Assembly: GCF_030010215.1 (NCBI RefSeq)
Contig: NZ_JASCRR010000002.1
Coordinates: 248,001-312,000 of the forward strand
DNA: 64,000 bases
Reading direction: 5' to 3'
From: Tianweitania sp. UT-5YL-CI-8
Lineage (GTDB): Bacteria > Pseudomonadota > Alphaproteobacteria > Rhizobiales > Rhizobiaceae
The notes below the pieces were generated by a model. That model saw nothing but the letters and a program-made list of their open reading frames with translations, ran no database searches and was not told the origin of the DNA. The first letter of the stretch is position 1. Every line of letters starts with the position of its first letter. The position numbers and the translations under genes were made by a program. Below, one piece after another: positions 27,324 through 36,397 of this stretch.

Positions 27324-29126
27324 TCAGTGGTTATCGCGTGGCACACCCTTCGTCTGGGCAATCCGCTGATAGTTGACCGCCGGCCGCAGCACCATGCCCT
27401 GCGCCAGTTGGTCGACCATACCGCGCTGGATTTCCTGCCACGGCGTCTGGTGCGCCGGATAATGATAGCCCCCATCCTGCTGCAGCGCCTCGCGCCGACG
27501 CGCGATTTCTGCGTCGTCGATGAGCATGTCGGCTGTGCCCTTGTTGAGGTCGATCCGAACACGGTCGCCCGATTTCAAGATCGCAAGCCCACCGCCCACG
27601 GCAGCCTCAGGCGAAGCGTTGAGGATCGAGGGGGTTCCCGACGTGCCCGACTGCCTTCCGTCACCGATGCAGGGCAGCGAATGGATGCCCTTCTTGATGA
27701 GATAGGCCGGCGGCTGCATGTTCACCACCTCCGCACCGCCCGGATAGCCGACGGGACCTGCGCCACGCATGAACAGCAGGGTGTTCTCGTCGATGTTTTC
27801 GGCGGGATCGTCGATCCGGGCGTGATAGTCCTCCGGCCCGTCGAACACCTTGGCAACACCTTCGAACGCATCGGGATCGTCTGGATTGGACAGGTAACGG
27901 TCGCGGAACTCCTTGGAGATGACGCTGGTCTTCATGATGGCGCTGTCGAACAGATTGCCCTTCAAATTGATGAAGCCGGCATGCTCCTTGAGCGGCGCGG
28001 AGACAGGCCAGATCACCGCCTCGTTCAGGTTTTCGACGCCAGCGCAGTTGTCACCGATGCTCTTGCCGTTGGCGGTGACCGCGCCGGGATGCGGCAGCAT
28101 GCCCGCCTTGATCAGTTCGGCGACCACGGCGGGGACGCCGCCGGCATGGTGATAATCCTCGCCGAGATACTCTCCCGCCGGCTGCAAATTGACGATCAGC
28201 GGCACATGGTGGCCAAGCCGTTGCCAGTCGTCATTGTCGAGCGGCACGCCGAGATGGCGGGCGATGGCGTTGAGATGGATCGGCGCGTTGGTCGAGCCGC
28301 CGATGGCCGAGTTGACGACGATGGCATTCTCGAAAGCTTCGCGCGTCATGATGTCGGACGGCTTGAGGTCGTCATAGACCATCTCGACGATGCGCTTGCC
28401 GGTCTCGTAGGAAATCTGGCCGCGCTCGCGGTAGGGCGCGGGGATGGCGGCAGACCCTGGCAGTTGCATGCCAAGCGCCTCGGCCAGGCTGTTCATGGTG
28501 GTGGCCGTGCCCATCGTGTTGCAATAACCCACCGAAGGCGCCGACGACGCCACGATGTTCATGAACTCGTCATAGTCGATCTCGCCGGAAGAGAGCCTCT
28601 GGCGGGATTCCCACACGATGGTGCCCGAACCGGTGCGCTTGCCCTTGTGCCAGCCATTGAGCATCGGCCCCACAGACAGGGCGATGGCCGGAATGTTGAC
28701 GGTGGCCGCCGCCATCAGCAGGGCCGGCGTCGTCTTGTCGCAGCCGATGGTGAGCACGACGCCGTCGAGCGGATAGCCGTAGAGCACCTCGACCAGGCTG
28801 AGATAGGCCAGGTTGCGGTCGAGCGAGGCGGTCGGACGCTTGCCGGTTTCCTGGATGGGGTGGCAGGGAAACTCGAAAGGAATGCCGCCAGCCGCCACGA
28901 TGCCCTCGCGCACCCGCTTGGCGAGATCAAGATGATGCCGGTTGCACGGCGACAGGTCCGAGCCTGTCTGCGCTATGCCGATCAAGGGTTTGCCGGATTG
29001 GAGTTCTTCGCGGGTCAGGCCAAAATTCAGATAACGCTCGAGATAGAGCGCCGTCATGCCCGGATTGTCGGGGTTGTCGAACCATTCCTGCGAACGGAAT
29101 TTTTTTGTCGTCGTTGCGCCGGCCAT
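27324..29126 (-). CDS. IlvD/Edd-family sugar-acid dehydratase
   Basis: 600-aa dehydratase with an Fe-S cluster. Three conserved cysteines are visible in [22 protein letters not shown] and [15 protein letters not shown], and the family's [13 protein letters not shown] block is present. Length and motifs fit the pentonate/hexonate branch (arabinonate, xylonate, galactonate) better than dihydroxy-acid dehydratase IlvD itself, so it most likely removes water from an aldonic acid in sugar catabolism. It stands alone between fdhD and the divergent CoxG-like gene; the exact substrate is open. Confidence 0.88.
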   Translation of the reverse strand: MAGATTTKKFRSQEWFDNPDNPGMTALYLERYLNFGLTREELQSGKPLIGIAQTGSDLSPCNRHHLDLAKRVREGIVAAGGIPFEFPCHPIQETGKRPTASLDRNLAYLSLVEVLYGYPLDGVVLTIGCDKTTPALLMAAATVNIPAIALSVGPMLNGWHKGKRTGSGTIVWESRQRLSSGEIDYDEFMNIVASSAPSVGYCNTMGTATTMNSLAEALGMQLPGSAAIPAPYRERGQISYETGKRIVEMVYDDLKPSDIMTREAFENAIVVNSAIGGSTNAPIHLNAIARHLGVPLDNDDWQRLGHHVPLIVNLQPAGEYLGEDYHHAGGVPAVVAELIKAGMLPHPGAVTANGKSIGDNCAGVENLNEAVIWPVSAPLKEHAGFINLKGNLFDSAIMKTSVISKEFRDRYLSNPDDPDAFEGVAKVFDGPEDYHARIDDPAENIDENTLLFMRGAGPVGYPGGAEVVNMQPPAYLIKKGIHSLPCIGDGRQSGTSGTPSILNASPEAAVGGGLAILKSGDRVRIDLNKGTADMLIDDAEIARRREALQQDGGYHYPAHQTPWQEIQRGMVDQLAQGMVLRPAVNYQRIAQTKGVPRDNH

Positions 29127-29270
29127 GGCAGCCTCCCGGATTTCTCACGCATGGTTATGACAACGGCATTCGGCCCGCAAGATGTCGAAAGCCTATCCTG
29201 TACTTTGGTGCCGTAGACAGTAACAATAGCGTGGAGTAGCCCATGGGGGCCGATTCTTGGGAGGACCGTC

Positions 29271-29723
29271 ATGGCACTTGTGATCGAAGGCGAAGAGCGC
29301 ATCGAAGCGCCGATCGACGCCGTCTGGAAGGCATTGAACAACCCCGAAGTGCTCAAGGAATGCCTTCCCGGCTGCGAGAGCCTTGAGATGAAATCGGACA
29401 CCGAGATGGCGGCCACCATCGTGCTGAAGATCGGGCCGATCAAAGCCACCTTCCTGGGTGAAGTCACACTGACCAACCTCAACCCGCCCCACTCCTACAC
29501 CATTCAGGGCGAGGGCAAGGGCGGCATAGCGGGCTTTGCCAAGGGCGGCGCCGACGTTGCGCTGACCGAGGACGGCCCGAACGCCACGGTGCTGAAATAC
29601 GAAGCCAAGGCCGATGTCGGCGGCAAGATCGCGCAGCTCGGCAGCCGGCTGATCACATCGACCTCGAAGAAACTGGCGGGTCAGTTCTTTTCGAACTTCA
29701 ACCAGAAAGTCAGCGCGGGCTGA
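29271..29723 (+). CDS. CoxG-like SRPBCC protein
   Basis: 150-aa protein of the CO dehydrogenase subunit G family (START/SRPBCC fold). The start IEGEERIEAPIDAVWKALNNPEVLKECLPGCE and the ending ITSTSKKLAGQFFSNF are diagnostic. CoxG recruits maturation factors to the membrane or feeds a hydrophobic quinone to molybdenum hydroxylases. No coxMSL-type genes lie in the window, so this is an orphan copy whose partner is elsewhere. It is divergent from the dehydratase and converges on the amidohydrolase 12 bp away. Confidence 0.88.
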   Translation: MALVIEGEERIEAPIDAVWKALNNPEVLKECLPGCESLEMKSDTEMAATIVLKIGPIKATFLGEVTLTNLNPPHSYTIQGEGKGGIAGFAKGGADVALTEDGPNATVLKYEAKADVGGKIAQLGSRLITSTSKKLAGQFFSNFNQKVSAG

Positions 29724-29735
29724 ACGGTCCGGGCA

Positions 29736-31019
29736 TTAAGCGCCGCTGTGATGCCGACGGTTGACGCCAGCGGGGCGGCCGGGGATCGACAGCGCGGTGT
29801 CTCGCTTTTCGCGGCGGGCAACCACCTTGCCCTTGGCGATGACGCAGAGCCGTTCGGCGCGCAGCCGCACGGCCTCGATGGGATTGCCCGCATCGAGCAC
29901 GACCAGCGAGGCATCCTTGCCGACGGCGAGGCCGTAGTTTTCAAGGCCCATGATCGCGGCATTCACATTCGTCACCATGTCGAAGCAGCGTCGCATGTCG
30001 TCCGGGCTCGACATCTGCGCGACATGCAGCCCCATGAAGGCAACGTCGAGCATGTCGGCGGTGCCAAGCGAATACCAGGGGTCGAGCACGCAATCCTGAC
30101 CCCAGCCGACGCGGATGCCGTGTTTCAGCATTTCCGGCACGCGCGTCAAGCCGCGACGCTTGGGATAGCTGTCGTGCCGGCCCTGCAGCATGATGTTGAT
30201 CAGCGGATTCGGGATGATCGACACATCGGCCTCTGCAATCAGCGGCAACAGCTTGGACACATAATAATTGTCCATCGAGTGCATCGACGTGCAGTGCGAG
30301 CCCGCCGCCCTGCCCTGCAGGCCAAGGCGCTGCGTTTCATAGGCGAGTTGTTCGATATAACGGGAATGCGGGTCGTCGCTCTCGTCGCAATGCAGGTCGA
30401 CCATCAGCCCGCGCTCGGCCGCGATTTCGCAGAGGTCTGTGACCGAGCGCGTTCCATCGGCCATGGTGCGCTCGAAATGCGGGATGCCGCCGACCACGTC
30501 GACGCCCATGTCGAGCGCGCGGATGGTGTTTTGGCGCGCGGTCGGGTCGCGGTAGAGCCCGTCCTGCGGGAAGGCGACAAGCTGCAGGTCAATGTAAGAG
30601 GAGACCTCTTTCTTCACCTCCAGCAGGGCTTCCACCGCCAGCAGCCGGTCGTCGCAGGTATCGACATGGGTGCGGATGGCGAGCAGCCCCATCGACACAG
30701 CCCAATCGCAATAGTCGAGCGCGCGGCTCTTTACCGCCTCATGCGTCAGAAGCGGCTTGAGCTCGCCCCACAGCGCGATACCTTCCAGAAGCAGGCCCGA
30801 TGTGTTGATGCGCGGAATGCCATAGCTGAGCGTGGCATCCATATGGAAATGCGGATCGACAAAGGGCGCGGACACAAGGTCGCCGGAGGCATCTATGGTC
30901 TCGCCCGCCTCGCCCATGATCGACGGCTCGATCGCCGTGATCTTGCCGCCCGCAATGCCGATATCGGCGACGCGTCCATCCGGCAGCGTGCCGCCCTTGA
31001 CCAGGATATCGAAGCTCAT
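29736..31019 (-). CDS. Amidohydrolase, cytosine-deaminase-like
   Basis: 427-aa metal-dependent hydrolase of the CodA/COG0402 group. Metal-binding motifs: HFHMD (about residue 57-61), HCDESDD (about 215-221), a later SHCTSMH, and GWGQDCVLDPW with the catalytic Asp. It probably deaminates cytosine or a related purine/pyrimidine base or hydrolyses a cyclic amide. Its ATG overlaps the stop of the upstream permease gene (ATGA), so it belongs to the BMP-type nucleoside import operon and likely works on the imported compound. Confidence 0.87.
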   Translation of the reverse strand: MSFDILVKGGTLPDGRVADIGIAGGKITAIEPSIMGEAGETIDASGDLVSAPFVDPHFHMDATLSYGIPRINTSGLLLEGIALWGELKPLLTHEAVKSRALDYCDWAVSMGLLAIRTHVDTCDDRLLAVEALLEVKKEVSSYIDLQLVAFPQDGLYRDPTARQNTIRALDMGVDVVGGIPHFERTMADGTRSVTDLCEIAAERGLMVDLHCDESDDPHSRYIEQLAYETQRLGLQGRAAGSHCTSMHSMDNYYVSKLLPLIAEADVSIIPNPLINIMLQGRHDSYPKRRGLTRVPEMLKHGIRVGWGQDCVLDPWYSLGTADMLDVAFMGLHVAQMSSPDDMRRCFDMVTNVNAAIMGLENYGLAVGKDASLVVLDAGNPIEAVRLRAERLCVIAKGKVVARREKRDTALSIPGRPAGVNRRHHSGA

Positions 31020-31957
31020 CGTTCACCTTTCTGGTAAGGCACCATCAGCGCCTTTGGATAAGAAGCGCGGCGCGCCACGAGGATCAGCGCCAGGATCGAC
31101 AGCGCATAGGGCATCATCAGGAACAGCTGATAGGGCACGATGCCGCCTGAAAGCTGTTGCAGGCGGATCTGATAGGCGTCGAAGGCGGCAAACAGGATAG
31201 CTCCCAGAAGCGCCTTGCCGGGCCGCCACGAGCCGAACACGACGAGCGCGATGCAGATCCAGCCGCGCCCGTTGATCATCTCGAAAAAAAACGAGTTGAA
31301 GGCCGACATGGTGAGGAAGGCGCCGCCGACAGCCATGAGCGCGCTGCCGACCATGACGGCACCGATGCGGATGGCGTTGACGCTGATGCCCTGCGCCTCC
31401 ACCGCCGACGGGTTTTCGCCGGCGGCGCGGACAGCCAAACCCAGCGGCGTGCGGTAGAGCACCCAGACTACCAGCGCCACGGTGACGAAGGCCAAGTAGG
31501 TCAGCGGCGTCTGGTTGAAAACCGCCTCGCCGAGAAAGGGAATGCTCGACAGGCCGGGAATGGCGAAGGGCTGGAACGGCTCGATCTTGGGCGGAGACGT
31601 GACCTGCGGCAGCGCAAGGCGGTAAGTGAAGTAGGTCAGGCTCGTAGCAAACAGCGTGATGCCGATGCCCACCACGTGCTGCGACAGGCCGAGCGGCACG
31701 GTCAGCGTGGCGTGCAGCAGGCCGAACATCGCGCCTGCGAGGGCAGCAACCGCAACGCCGGTCCACAAATCGCCGCCGGAATAGACGGTGAACCAGCCGG
31801 CGAAGGCACCGACGGTCATGATGCCTTCGATGCCGAGATTGAGCACGCCCGCACGCTCGCAGATCAGCTCGCCCATGGTGGCGAAGATCAGCGGCGACGC
31901 GATGCGGATGGCGGCGACCCAGAAACTGGCGGTGAAGAGGATGTCGAGCGCTTCCAC
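31016..31957 (-). CDS. BMP-type nucleoside ABC transporter, permease 2
   Basis: 313-aa inner-membrane permease (BPD_transp_2, NupQ/YufQ-like) with 8-9 hydrophobic segments. The sequence FATMGELICERAGVLNLGIEGIMTVGAFAGW is typical of the second permease of basic-membrane-protein-type importers of purine nucleosides. It overlaps the amidohydrolase downstream by 4 nt. Upstream a 169-bp nested inverted repeat separates it from permease 1. Confidence 0.9.
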   Translation of the reverse strand: MEALDILFTASFWVAAIRIASPLIFATMGELICERAGVLNLGIEGIMTVGAFAGWFTVYSGGDLWTGVAVAALAGAMFGLLHATLTVPLGLSQHVVGIGITLFATSLTYFTYRLALPQVTSPPKIEPFQPFAIPGLSSIPFLGEAVFNQTPLTYLAFVTVALVVWVLYRTPLGLAVRAAGENPSAVEAQGISVNAIRIGAVMVGSALMAVGGAFLTMSAFNSFFFEMINGRGWICIALVVFGSWRPGKALLGAILFAAFDAYQIRLQQLSGGIVPYQLFLMMPYALSILALILVARRASYPKALMVPYQKGER

Positions 31958-31962
31958 GGCTT

Positions 31963-32131
31963 ACCCTCCCCCTTGAGGGGAGGGTCGCGGAACAATCGGC
32001 GCGCCCTGCGCGCGATTGAGACGCGGGGTGGGGTTGCCGATGAAGTGCTCGATCCTGAGACAACCCCACCCCGTCTCACGAACTTCACTGCGTTCCGTTC
32101 TTTCGACGACCCTCACCTCAAGGGGGAGGGT
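31963..32131. repeat. Nested inverted repeat element inside the ABC operon
   Basis: Outer arms ACCCTCCCCCTTGAG (31963-31977) and CTCAAGGGGGAGGGT (32117-32131) are perfect 15-bp inverted repeats. Inside, CGGGGTGGGGTTG near 32023 pairs with CAACCCCACCCCG near 32061. The layout is like the mosaic palindromic intergenic elements of rhizobia. It fills nearly all of the space between permease 1 and permease 2 and would form a long hairpin in the transcript. Confidence 0.75.
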
Positions 32132-32151
32132 GAAACCGGCGCATGTCATCA

Positions 32152-33201
32152 TCACCTCCACCTCACCCTGAAGCGCGCCAGCAGGATCGCCACGACCATG
32201 GACAGCAGAGCCGTCGCGACCATGACATCGGCGATGTAGCTCGGCACGCCGGCGCTGCGGCTCATTGCGTCCGCGCCGACAAAAATACCGGCGACGAAAA
32301 TCGCCGAGACCACGACGCCGAGCGGATTGAGCATGGCGAGCATCGCCACCACGATGCCGGAATAGCCATAGCCCGGCGACAGATCGAGCGTCAGGTTGCC
32401 CTTCAGGCCCGAAACCTCGGAAAACCCCGCCAGAGCCGCAAGCCCGCCCGACAGCAGAGCTGTCTTCATCAGCACGCGATTGACCGGGATGCCGACAAAG
32501 CGCGCGCCTTCGGCATTATTTCCGGCGGCGCGCATTTCGTAGCCAAGCGTGGTTTTCTTCATGATGATCCAGACGATGACCGCTGAAACCAGCGCCAGCA
32601 CGAAGCCGTAATGCAGCCGCCGTCCGGTGATGATGCGCGGCAGCCGCGCCTCGGCGATCAGCTTCTGCGATTGCGGCCAGCCAAGGCCCATCGGGTCCTT
32701 CAACACGCCCTCGAGCAGCATGGAGACGAACAAAAGCACGATGAAGTTGAGCAGAAGCGTCGTCACCACCTCGTCGACGCCGAAGCGCGTCTTGAGCAGC
32801 GCGGGCCCGAGCAGAAGCAAAGCGCCGGCCGTCATCGCGGCAACGATGATCAGCGGGATCAGGATGAACGACGGCAAGGGCAATGCGCCTGTACCCAGAA
32901 CCACGGTGACGACAGCACCGATATAAAGCTGGGCTTCCGCGCCGATGTTCCACAGCTTGGCGCGGAAGGCGACCGCCACCGCGAGGCCGGTGAAGATCAG
33001 CGGTGTAGCGCGCGTCAGCGTCTCGAACAGGGCGAATTGCGAGCCGGCGGCACCCTTTGCGACCAGGAAGAACACCGAGAATGGCGACGCGCCGGCAAGC
33101 AGCACCAGCAGACTGGCGAAGACCAGCGTGAAGACGATGGCGCCGACCGGGTAGAGCAACGTGATGCCCAGCGAGGGGGTAGGTTTCGGTTCAAGCCGCA
33201 T
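32152..33201 (-). CDS. BMP-type nucleoside ABC transporter, permease 1
   Basis: 349-aa inner-membrane permease (BPD_transp_2, NupP/YufP-like). It shows LIFTGLAVAVAFRAKLWNIGAEAQLYIGA and FGVDEVVTTLLLNFIV, typical of this subfamily, with about 9-10 membrane segments. It should follow the ATPase gene directly, but an IS110-family element now lies between them, so its transcription may be reduced or driven from within the element. Confidence 0.9.
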   Translation of the reverse strand: MRLEPKPTPSLGITLLYPVGAIVFTLVFASLLVLLAGASPFSVFFLVAKGAAGSQFALFETLTRATPLIFTGLAVAVAFRAKLWNIGAEAQLYIGAVVTVVLGTGALPLPSFILIPLIIVAAMTAGALLLLGPALLKTRFGVDEVVTTLLLNFIVLLFVSMLLEGVLKDPMGLGWPQSQKLIAEARLPRIITGRRLHYGFVLALVSAVIVWIIMKKTTLGYEMRAAGNNAEGARFVGIPVNRVLMKTALLSGGLAALAGFSEVSGLKGNLTLDLSPGYGYSGIVVAMLAMLNPLGVVVSAIFVAGIFVGADAMSRSAGVPSYIADVMVATALLSMVVAILLARFRVRWR

Positions 33202-33307
33202 GGGATTGTTCCGAAAATTGGTGGAAAGATTGCGGGACAGCGCCAGAGAGCGCTTTTCCGTTCAAACCTGCCATCCTCACGCCGCCCTACCAATGAAGTG
33301 CGTTTCG

Positions 33308-33465
33308 ACATCTGCCTTTTCGGCGTGGTTCTTGTGACCGAAGATGTTGGAAGGCAGGGGACCGGGTATGGCTATCATGCTAGCCGCCCTTGATGGCTCG
33401 GGAGGCAGAACCGCCCGGTCCCCACACCTGACCCGACCGCTGATTAGGCTCTGCGATTGATCGCT
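33308..33465 (+). ncRNA. Candidate bridge RNA in the IS110 left end
   Basis: The non-coding left end of IS110-group elements encodes a bridge (seek) RNA that pairs with target and donor DNA. Here the expected location holds strong structure: a possible 5' hairpin (ACATCT 33309-33314 with AGATGT 33341-33346); a perfect 10-bp stem GGGGACCGGG (33357-33366) with CCCGGTCCCC (33414-33423) enclosing a GGCTA-N6-TAGCC hairpin and a free loop; and a GCGAT-TG-ATCGC hairpin near 33453. RNA ends are guesses. Confidence 0.5.
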
Positions 33466-33528
33466 GTGTAGGGCGAGGACGGCGTGGGAAGGTTGCCGCT
33501 CAAAGGAGGACACATCAGGGAGGAAAGC

Positions 33529-34713
33529 ATGCACCTTTACGTTGGCATCGACGCCGCCAAGGACATTCATTGGGCCTGCGCTATCAACTCGCACGCAAAG
33601 GCTGTCTTCAGCCATGCCGTCAGGAACGACCCGGAAGCGATAGAGACGCTGATCGGAGAGTTGACCACGCTGGAAGCCGAAAGCATCACAGTCGCGCTCG
33701 ACCTGCTGGGTGGCTGCGCCACGCTGCTTTGTGCGATGCTGGCCGAAGCGGGCTTCCGCATTGTTCACACGCCCGGCCTTGCGGTCAACCGAGCTCGGCA
33801 AGGAACACGTGGCGGCGAGAACAAGTCTGATCCGCGTGACGCTGCGACTATTGCCGATCTGGCGCGAACACGCATGGATCTGCGGCCGGTGGAGGCCGAA
33901 ACCGAGATCAACGTCGACATCCGTCTGCTCGTCGGCCGACGCAGCGAGGTCGTCGTCGATCAGACCAGACGCCTCTCGCGTCTGCGCGACCTCACTTCCT
34001 CGCTCTTTCCGGCGCTGGAGCGGCGCATCGATGTAAAGACCAAGGCCGGACTTGTCTTCCTGAGCCTGTTCGCCGCACCGCACGAGCTGCGCAACGCCAA
34101 GCCGGGCCATGTCGTCCGCAAACTGACCAAGGTCTATCCGCGCATGCGCGGGGCAGACGCCCTGGCCGAAGAAGCCATCGCGCTGGCGAAGGCCCAGACT
34201 GTCGATGTGCCCGGCGCACAAACAAGAGCTAGGCTGGTCAAGGAACTCGCCGTCGAGGCTCTGGCCGCCCGTGCGCAGCGCGACCGCATTGATGCCGATC
34301 TCGAGCCTCTCCTCGATCGCCATCCTGATGCGGCCCTCATCCGAAGCCTGCCAGGGATGGGGGCCGTGCTCACGGCAGACTTCATCGCATGCGTCAGCTC
34401 GGCCACCCGCTTCCGATCTGCCGATGCACTCGCAGCCGCAGCCGGGCTCACTCCCGTCCTGCGCCAGTCCGGAAAATCCAGAACCGTCCGACGATCCTCT
34501 GGCGGCGACAAAACCCTCAAGCGCGTTTTCTTCCAGTCCGCCTTCAACGCCCTCGCGGACCCGGAAAGCCGGGCCTTCTATGACCGAAAGAGAGCCGAGG
34601 GAAAACGCCACAATCAAGCCGTCATCGCCCTCGCACGGCGGCGTGTAAACGTCGTCTGGGCCATCCTGCAAACAAGGACGCCATTCAGCCCAAACTTCAA
34701 AAATGCAGCTTGA
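33529..34713 (+). CDS. IS110-family transposase
   Basis: 394-aa recombinase with an N-terminal RuvC-like DEDD domain (DEDD_Tnp_IS110; YVGIDAAKD at the start, KSDPRDAATIADLA near 100) and a C-terminal Transposase_20 domain (SLPGMGAVLTADFIA, then SGKSRTVRRSSGG with the candidate catalytic serine region, near 285-330). Full length and without frameshift, so it may be active. The ATG at 33529 has AGGGAGGA upstream; an earlier in-frame start at 33484 is less likely. Confidence 0.93.
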   Translation: MHLYVGIDAAKDIHWACAINSHAKAVFSHAVRNDPEAIETLIGELTTLEAESITVALDLLGGCATLLCAMLAEAGFRIVHTPGLAVNRARQGTRGGENKSDPRDAATIADLARTRMDLRPVEAETEINVDIRLLVGRRSEVVVDQTRRLSRLRDLTSSLFPALERRIDVKTKAGLVFLSLFAAPHELRNAKPGHVVRKLTKVYPRMRGADALAEEAIALAKAQTVDVPGAQTRARLVKELAVEALAARAQRDRIDADLEPLLDRHPDAALIRSLPGMGAVLTADFIACVSSATRFRSADALAAAAGLTPVLRQSGKSRTVRRSSGGDKTLKRVFFQSAFNALADPESRAFYDRKRAEGKRHNQAVIALARRRVNVVWAILQTRTPFSPNFKNAA

Positions 34714-34721
34714 CGAAACCA

Positions 34722-36227
34722 TTAGGCTGCCTCCCCATGCCCGGCCATCAGTTCGCCGAGTTCGCGGATCGACCGCTCACCGCGCCTGGACGGTGCTGAC
34801 ACCTGCCCTTTCGAGATGACGACGATGCTGTCGGACAAGGCCAGTATCTCCTCCAGATCTTCCGAAATCAGCAGAATCGCGGCACCGCGCTCGCGCGCTT
34901 CGAGAAGCCTGGCATGAACATAGGCGACCGCGCCGACATCGAGCCCACGCGTCGGCTGGCTGGCAAGGATCACCACCGGATTGGGGTCGAGCGCCCGGCC
35001 CAAAACCAGCTTTTGCATGTTGCCGCCTGACAGCAGCCGGATGCGCGCTTCGGGCGACGGGCATTTGACGTCGTAGTCCCTGATGATCTGTTCGGCGAAG
35101 CCGCGCGCCGCCTTCCAATCGATGAAGCCATAGCGGCTGAAACGCGGGGTGTCGTAACTCTCGGCGATGACGTTTTCGGTGATGCTCATGTCACCGATCG
35201 TGCCCACAGCGTGGCGGTCTTCCGGCACACGCGCGATGCCCTTGCCCAAGGCTGCCTTAGGCGACCAGTCTGCTATCGTCGAGCCGTCGACGGCAACGGT
35301 GCCGGCTGTGGGCCTCTCGGTCCCCGACAGAAGGGCGGCAAGTGCCGCCTGACCGTTGCCCGACACTCCGGCCAGCCCGGTTATCTCGCCGCCGCGCAAT
35401 GTCAGCGACACCGCATCGAGCCCCGCGCCGTTGACGCGGCGGGTCGAAACACGGTCCAGCACCAGCAAGGGTTCTCCGCTGCGCACTGGCGACACATCAG
35501 CCGCTTTGACCTCCTGCCCCACCATCAGGGCGGCGAGTTCCTTGCGGTCGGTGTCGGCGGTCAGGCGTTCGCCAACCAGTTTTCCGCCGCGCAGCACCAG
35601 GACGCGGTCGCTGGCGGCCATCACCTCATGCAGCTTGTGCGAGATGAAGATGATCGACAGACCCTTGGCGACGAGAAGTTTCAGGGTCTTGAACAAAGCG
35701 TCTGTTTCGCCCGGTGTCAGCACCGCCGTCGGCTCGTCGAGGATGAGAATGCGCGCCTCGCGATACAGCGCCTTGAGGATTTCGACGCGCTGCCGCTCGC
35801 CGACCGACAGGCTGGCCACGGCAGCACCCGGATCGACCGTCAGCCCGAAGTCACGCGACAATGCAACGATGCGCTCGCGCGCGCCTTTGCGGCTCAGCGT
35901 CGGGCGCGACAGCGGCTCGGTGCCCAAGGTGATATTTTCCTGCACCGTCATCTGATCGGCCAGGGTGAAATGCTGGTGCACCATGCCGATGCCGGCTTTC
36001 AATGCGGCGCGCGGATCGCCATGCGGCAGCACCTTGCCAAACGCCTCCACCGTGCCCGCGTCGGGAAAATAGTGCCCGAACAGGATGTTCATCAGCGTTG
36101 TCTTGCCCGCCCCGTTCTCGCCCAAAAGCGCGATGACCTCGCCGCGCTTGAGCTCGAACGAAATGGAATCGTTGGCCACCAAAGGCCCGAACCGCTTGGT
36201 GATGTTGGAGAGACGCAGGACGGTCAT
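34722..36227 (-). CDS. BMP-type nucleoside ABC transporter, ATP-binding protein
   Basis: 501-aa protein with two ABC domains. The first has Walker A GENGAGKTT (about 36-44), signature LSVGERQRVEI, and Walker B ILILDEPTAVL. The second is degenerate (GVSGNGQAALAAL) with signature LLSGGNMQKLVL, as usual for NupO/YufO-type importers. The ATG at 36227 starts MTVLRLSNITKRFG; the longer frame upstream is translation of the palindromic repeat. The IS110 element begins right at its stop codon. Confidence 0.93.
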   Translation of the reverse strand: MTVLRLSNITKRFGPLVANDSISFELKRGEVIALLGENGAGKTTLMNILFGHYFPDAGTVEAFGKVLPHGDPRAALKAGIGMVHQHFTLADQMTVQENITLGTEPLSRPTLSRKGARERIVALSRDFGLTVDPGAAVASLSVGERQRVEILKALYREARILILDEPTAVLTPGETDALFKTLKLLVAKGLSIIFISHKLHEVMAASDRVLVLRGGKLVGERLTADTDRKELAALMVGQEVKAADVSPVRSGEPLLVLDRVSTRRVNGAGLDAVSLTLRGGEITGLAGVSGNGQAALAALLSGTERPTAGTVAVDGSTIADWSPKAALGKGIARVPEDRHAVGTIGDMSITENVIAESYDTPRFSRYGFIDWKAARGFAEQIIRDYDVKCPSPEARIRLLSGGNMQKLVLGRALDPNPVVILASQPTRGLDVGAVAYVHARLLEARERGAAILLISEDLEEILALSDSIVVISKGQVSAPSRRGERSIRELGELMAGHGEAA

Positions 36228-36240
36228 ATAGGGGACCTTC

Positions 36241-36380
36241 CCTTCTCCCCTTGTGGGAGAAGGTGTCGCCGAAGGCGACGGATGAGGGGTGTTGCACGGA
36301 GTGAGAGGCTGGCGTGTCTTCCAACACCCCTCATCCGTCTCGGCCTTGGCCGATCCACCTTCTCCCACAAGGGGAGAAGG
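36241..36380. repeat. RIME-like nested palindromic element
   Basis: Two perfect 25-bp inverted arms (36241-36265 and 36356-36380), each itself a hairpin (CCTTCTCCC...GGGAGAAGG), enclose a second perfect 15-bp pair, GGATGAGGGGTGTTG (36280-36294) and CAACACCCCTCATCC (36322-36336). This closely resembles the Rhizobium-specific intergenic mosaic elements. It occupies the gap between the binding-protein and ATPase genes and differs in sequence from the repeat at 31963-32131. Confidence 0.85.
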
Positions 36381-36397
36381 CAGGCGCTGCGCTGTGG

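Larger units (their letters stand above)
33290..34720 (+). mobile_element. IS110-family insertion sequence (ends approximate)
   Basis: A single transposase gene preceded by a structured non-coding left end, standing between the ATPase and permease 1 genes of a conserved ABC operon and in opposite orientation. IS110 elements lack clear terminal inverted repeats, so the ends cannot be fixed by eye. The right end must lie within a few bases of the ATPase stop (34722-34724), as the transposase stops at 34713. The left end lies somewhere in 33210-33310. Confidence 0.8.

Noticed and set aside
33277-34722. Minus-strand frame opposite the IS110 transposase
   Set aside because: Antisense frame; the plus-strand protein has the full IS110 domain set.
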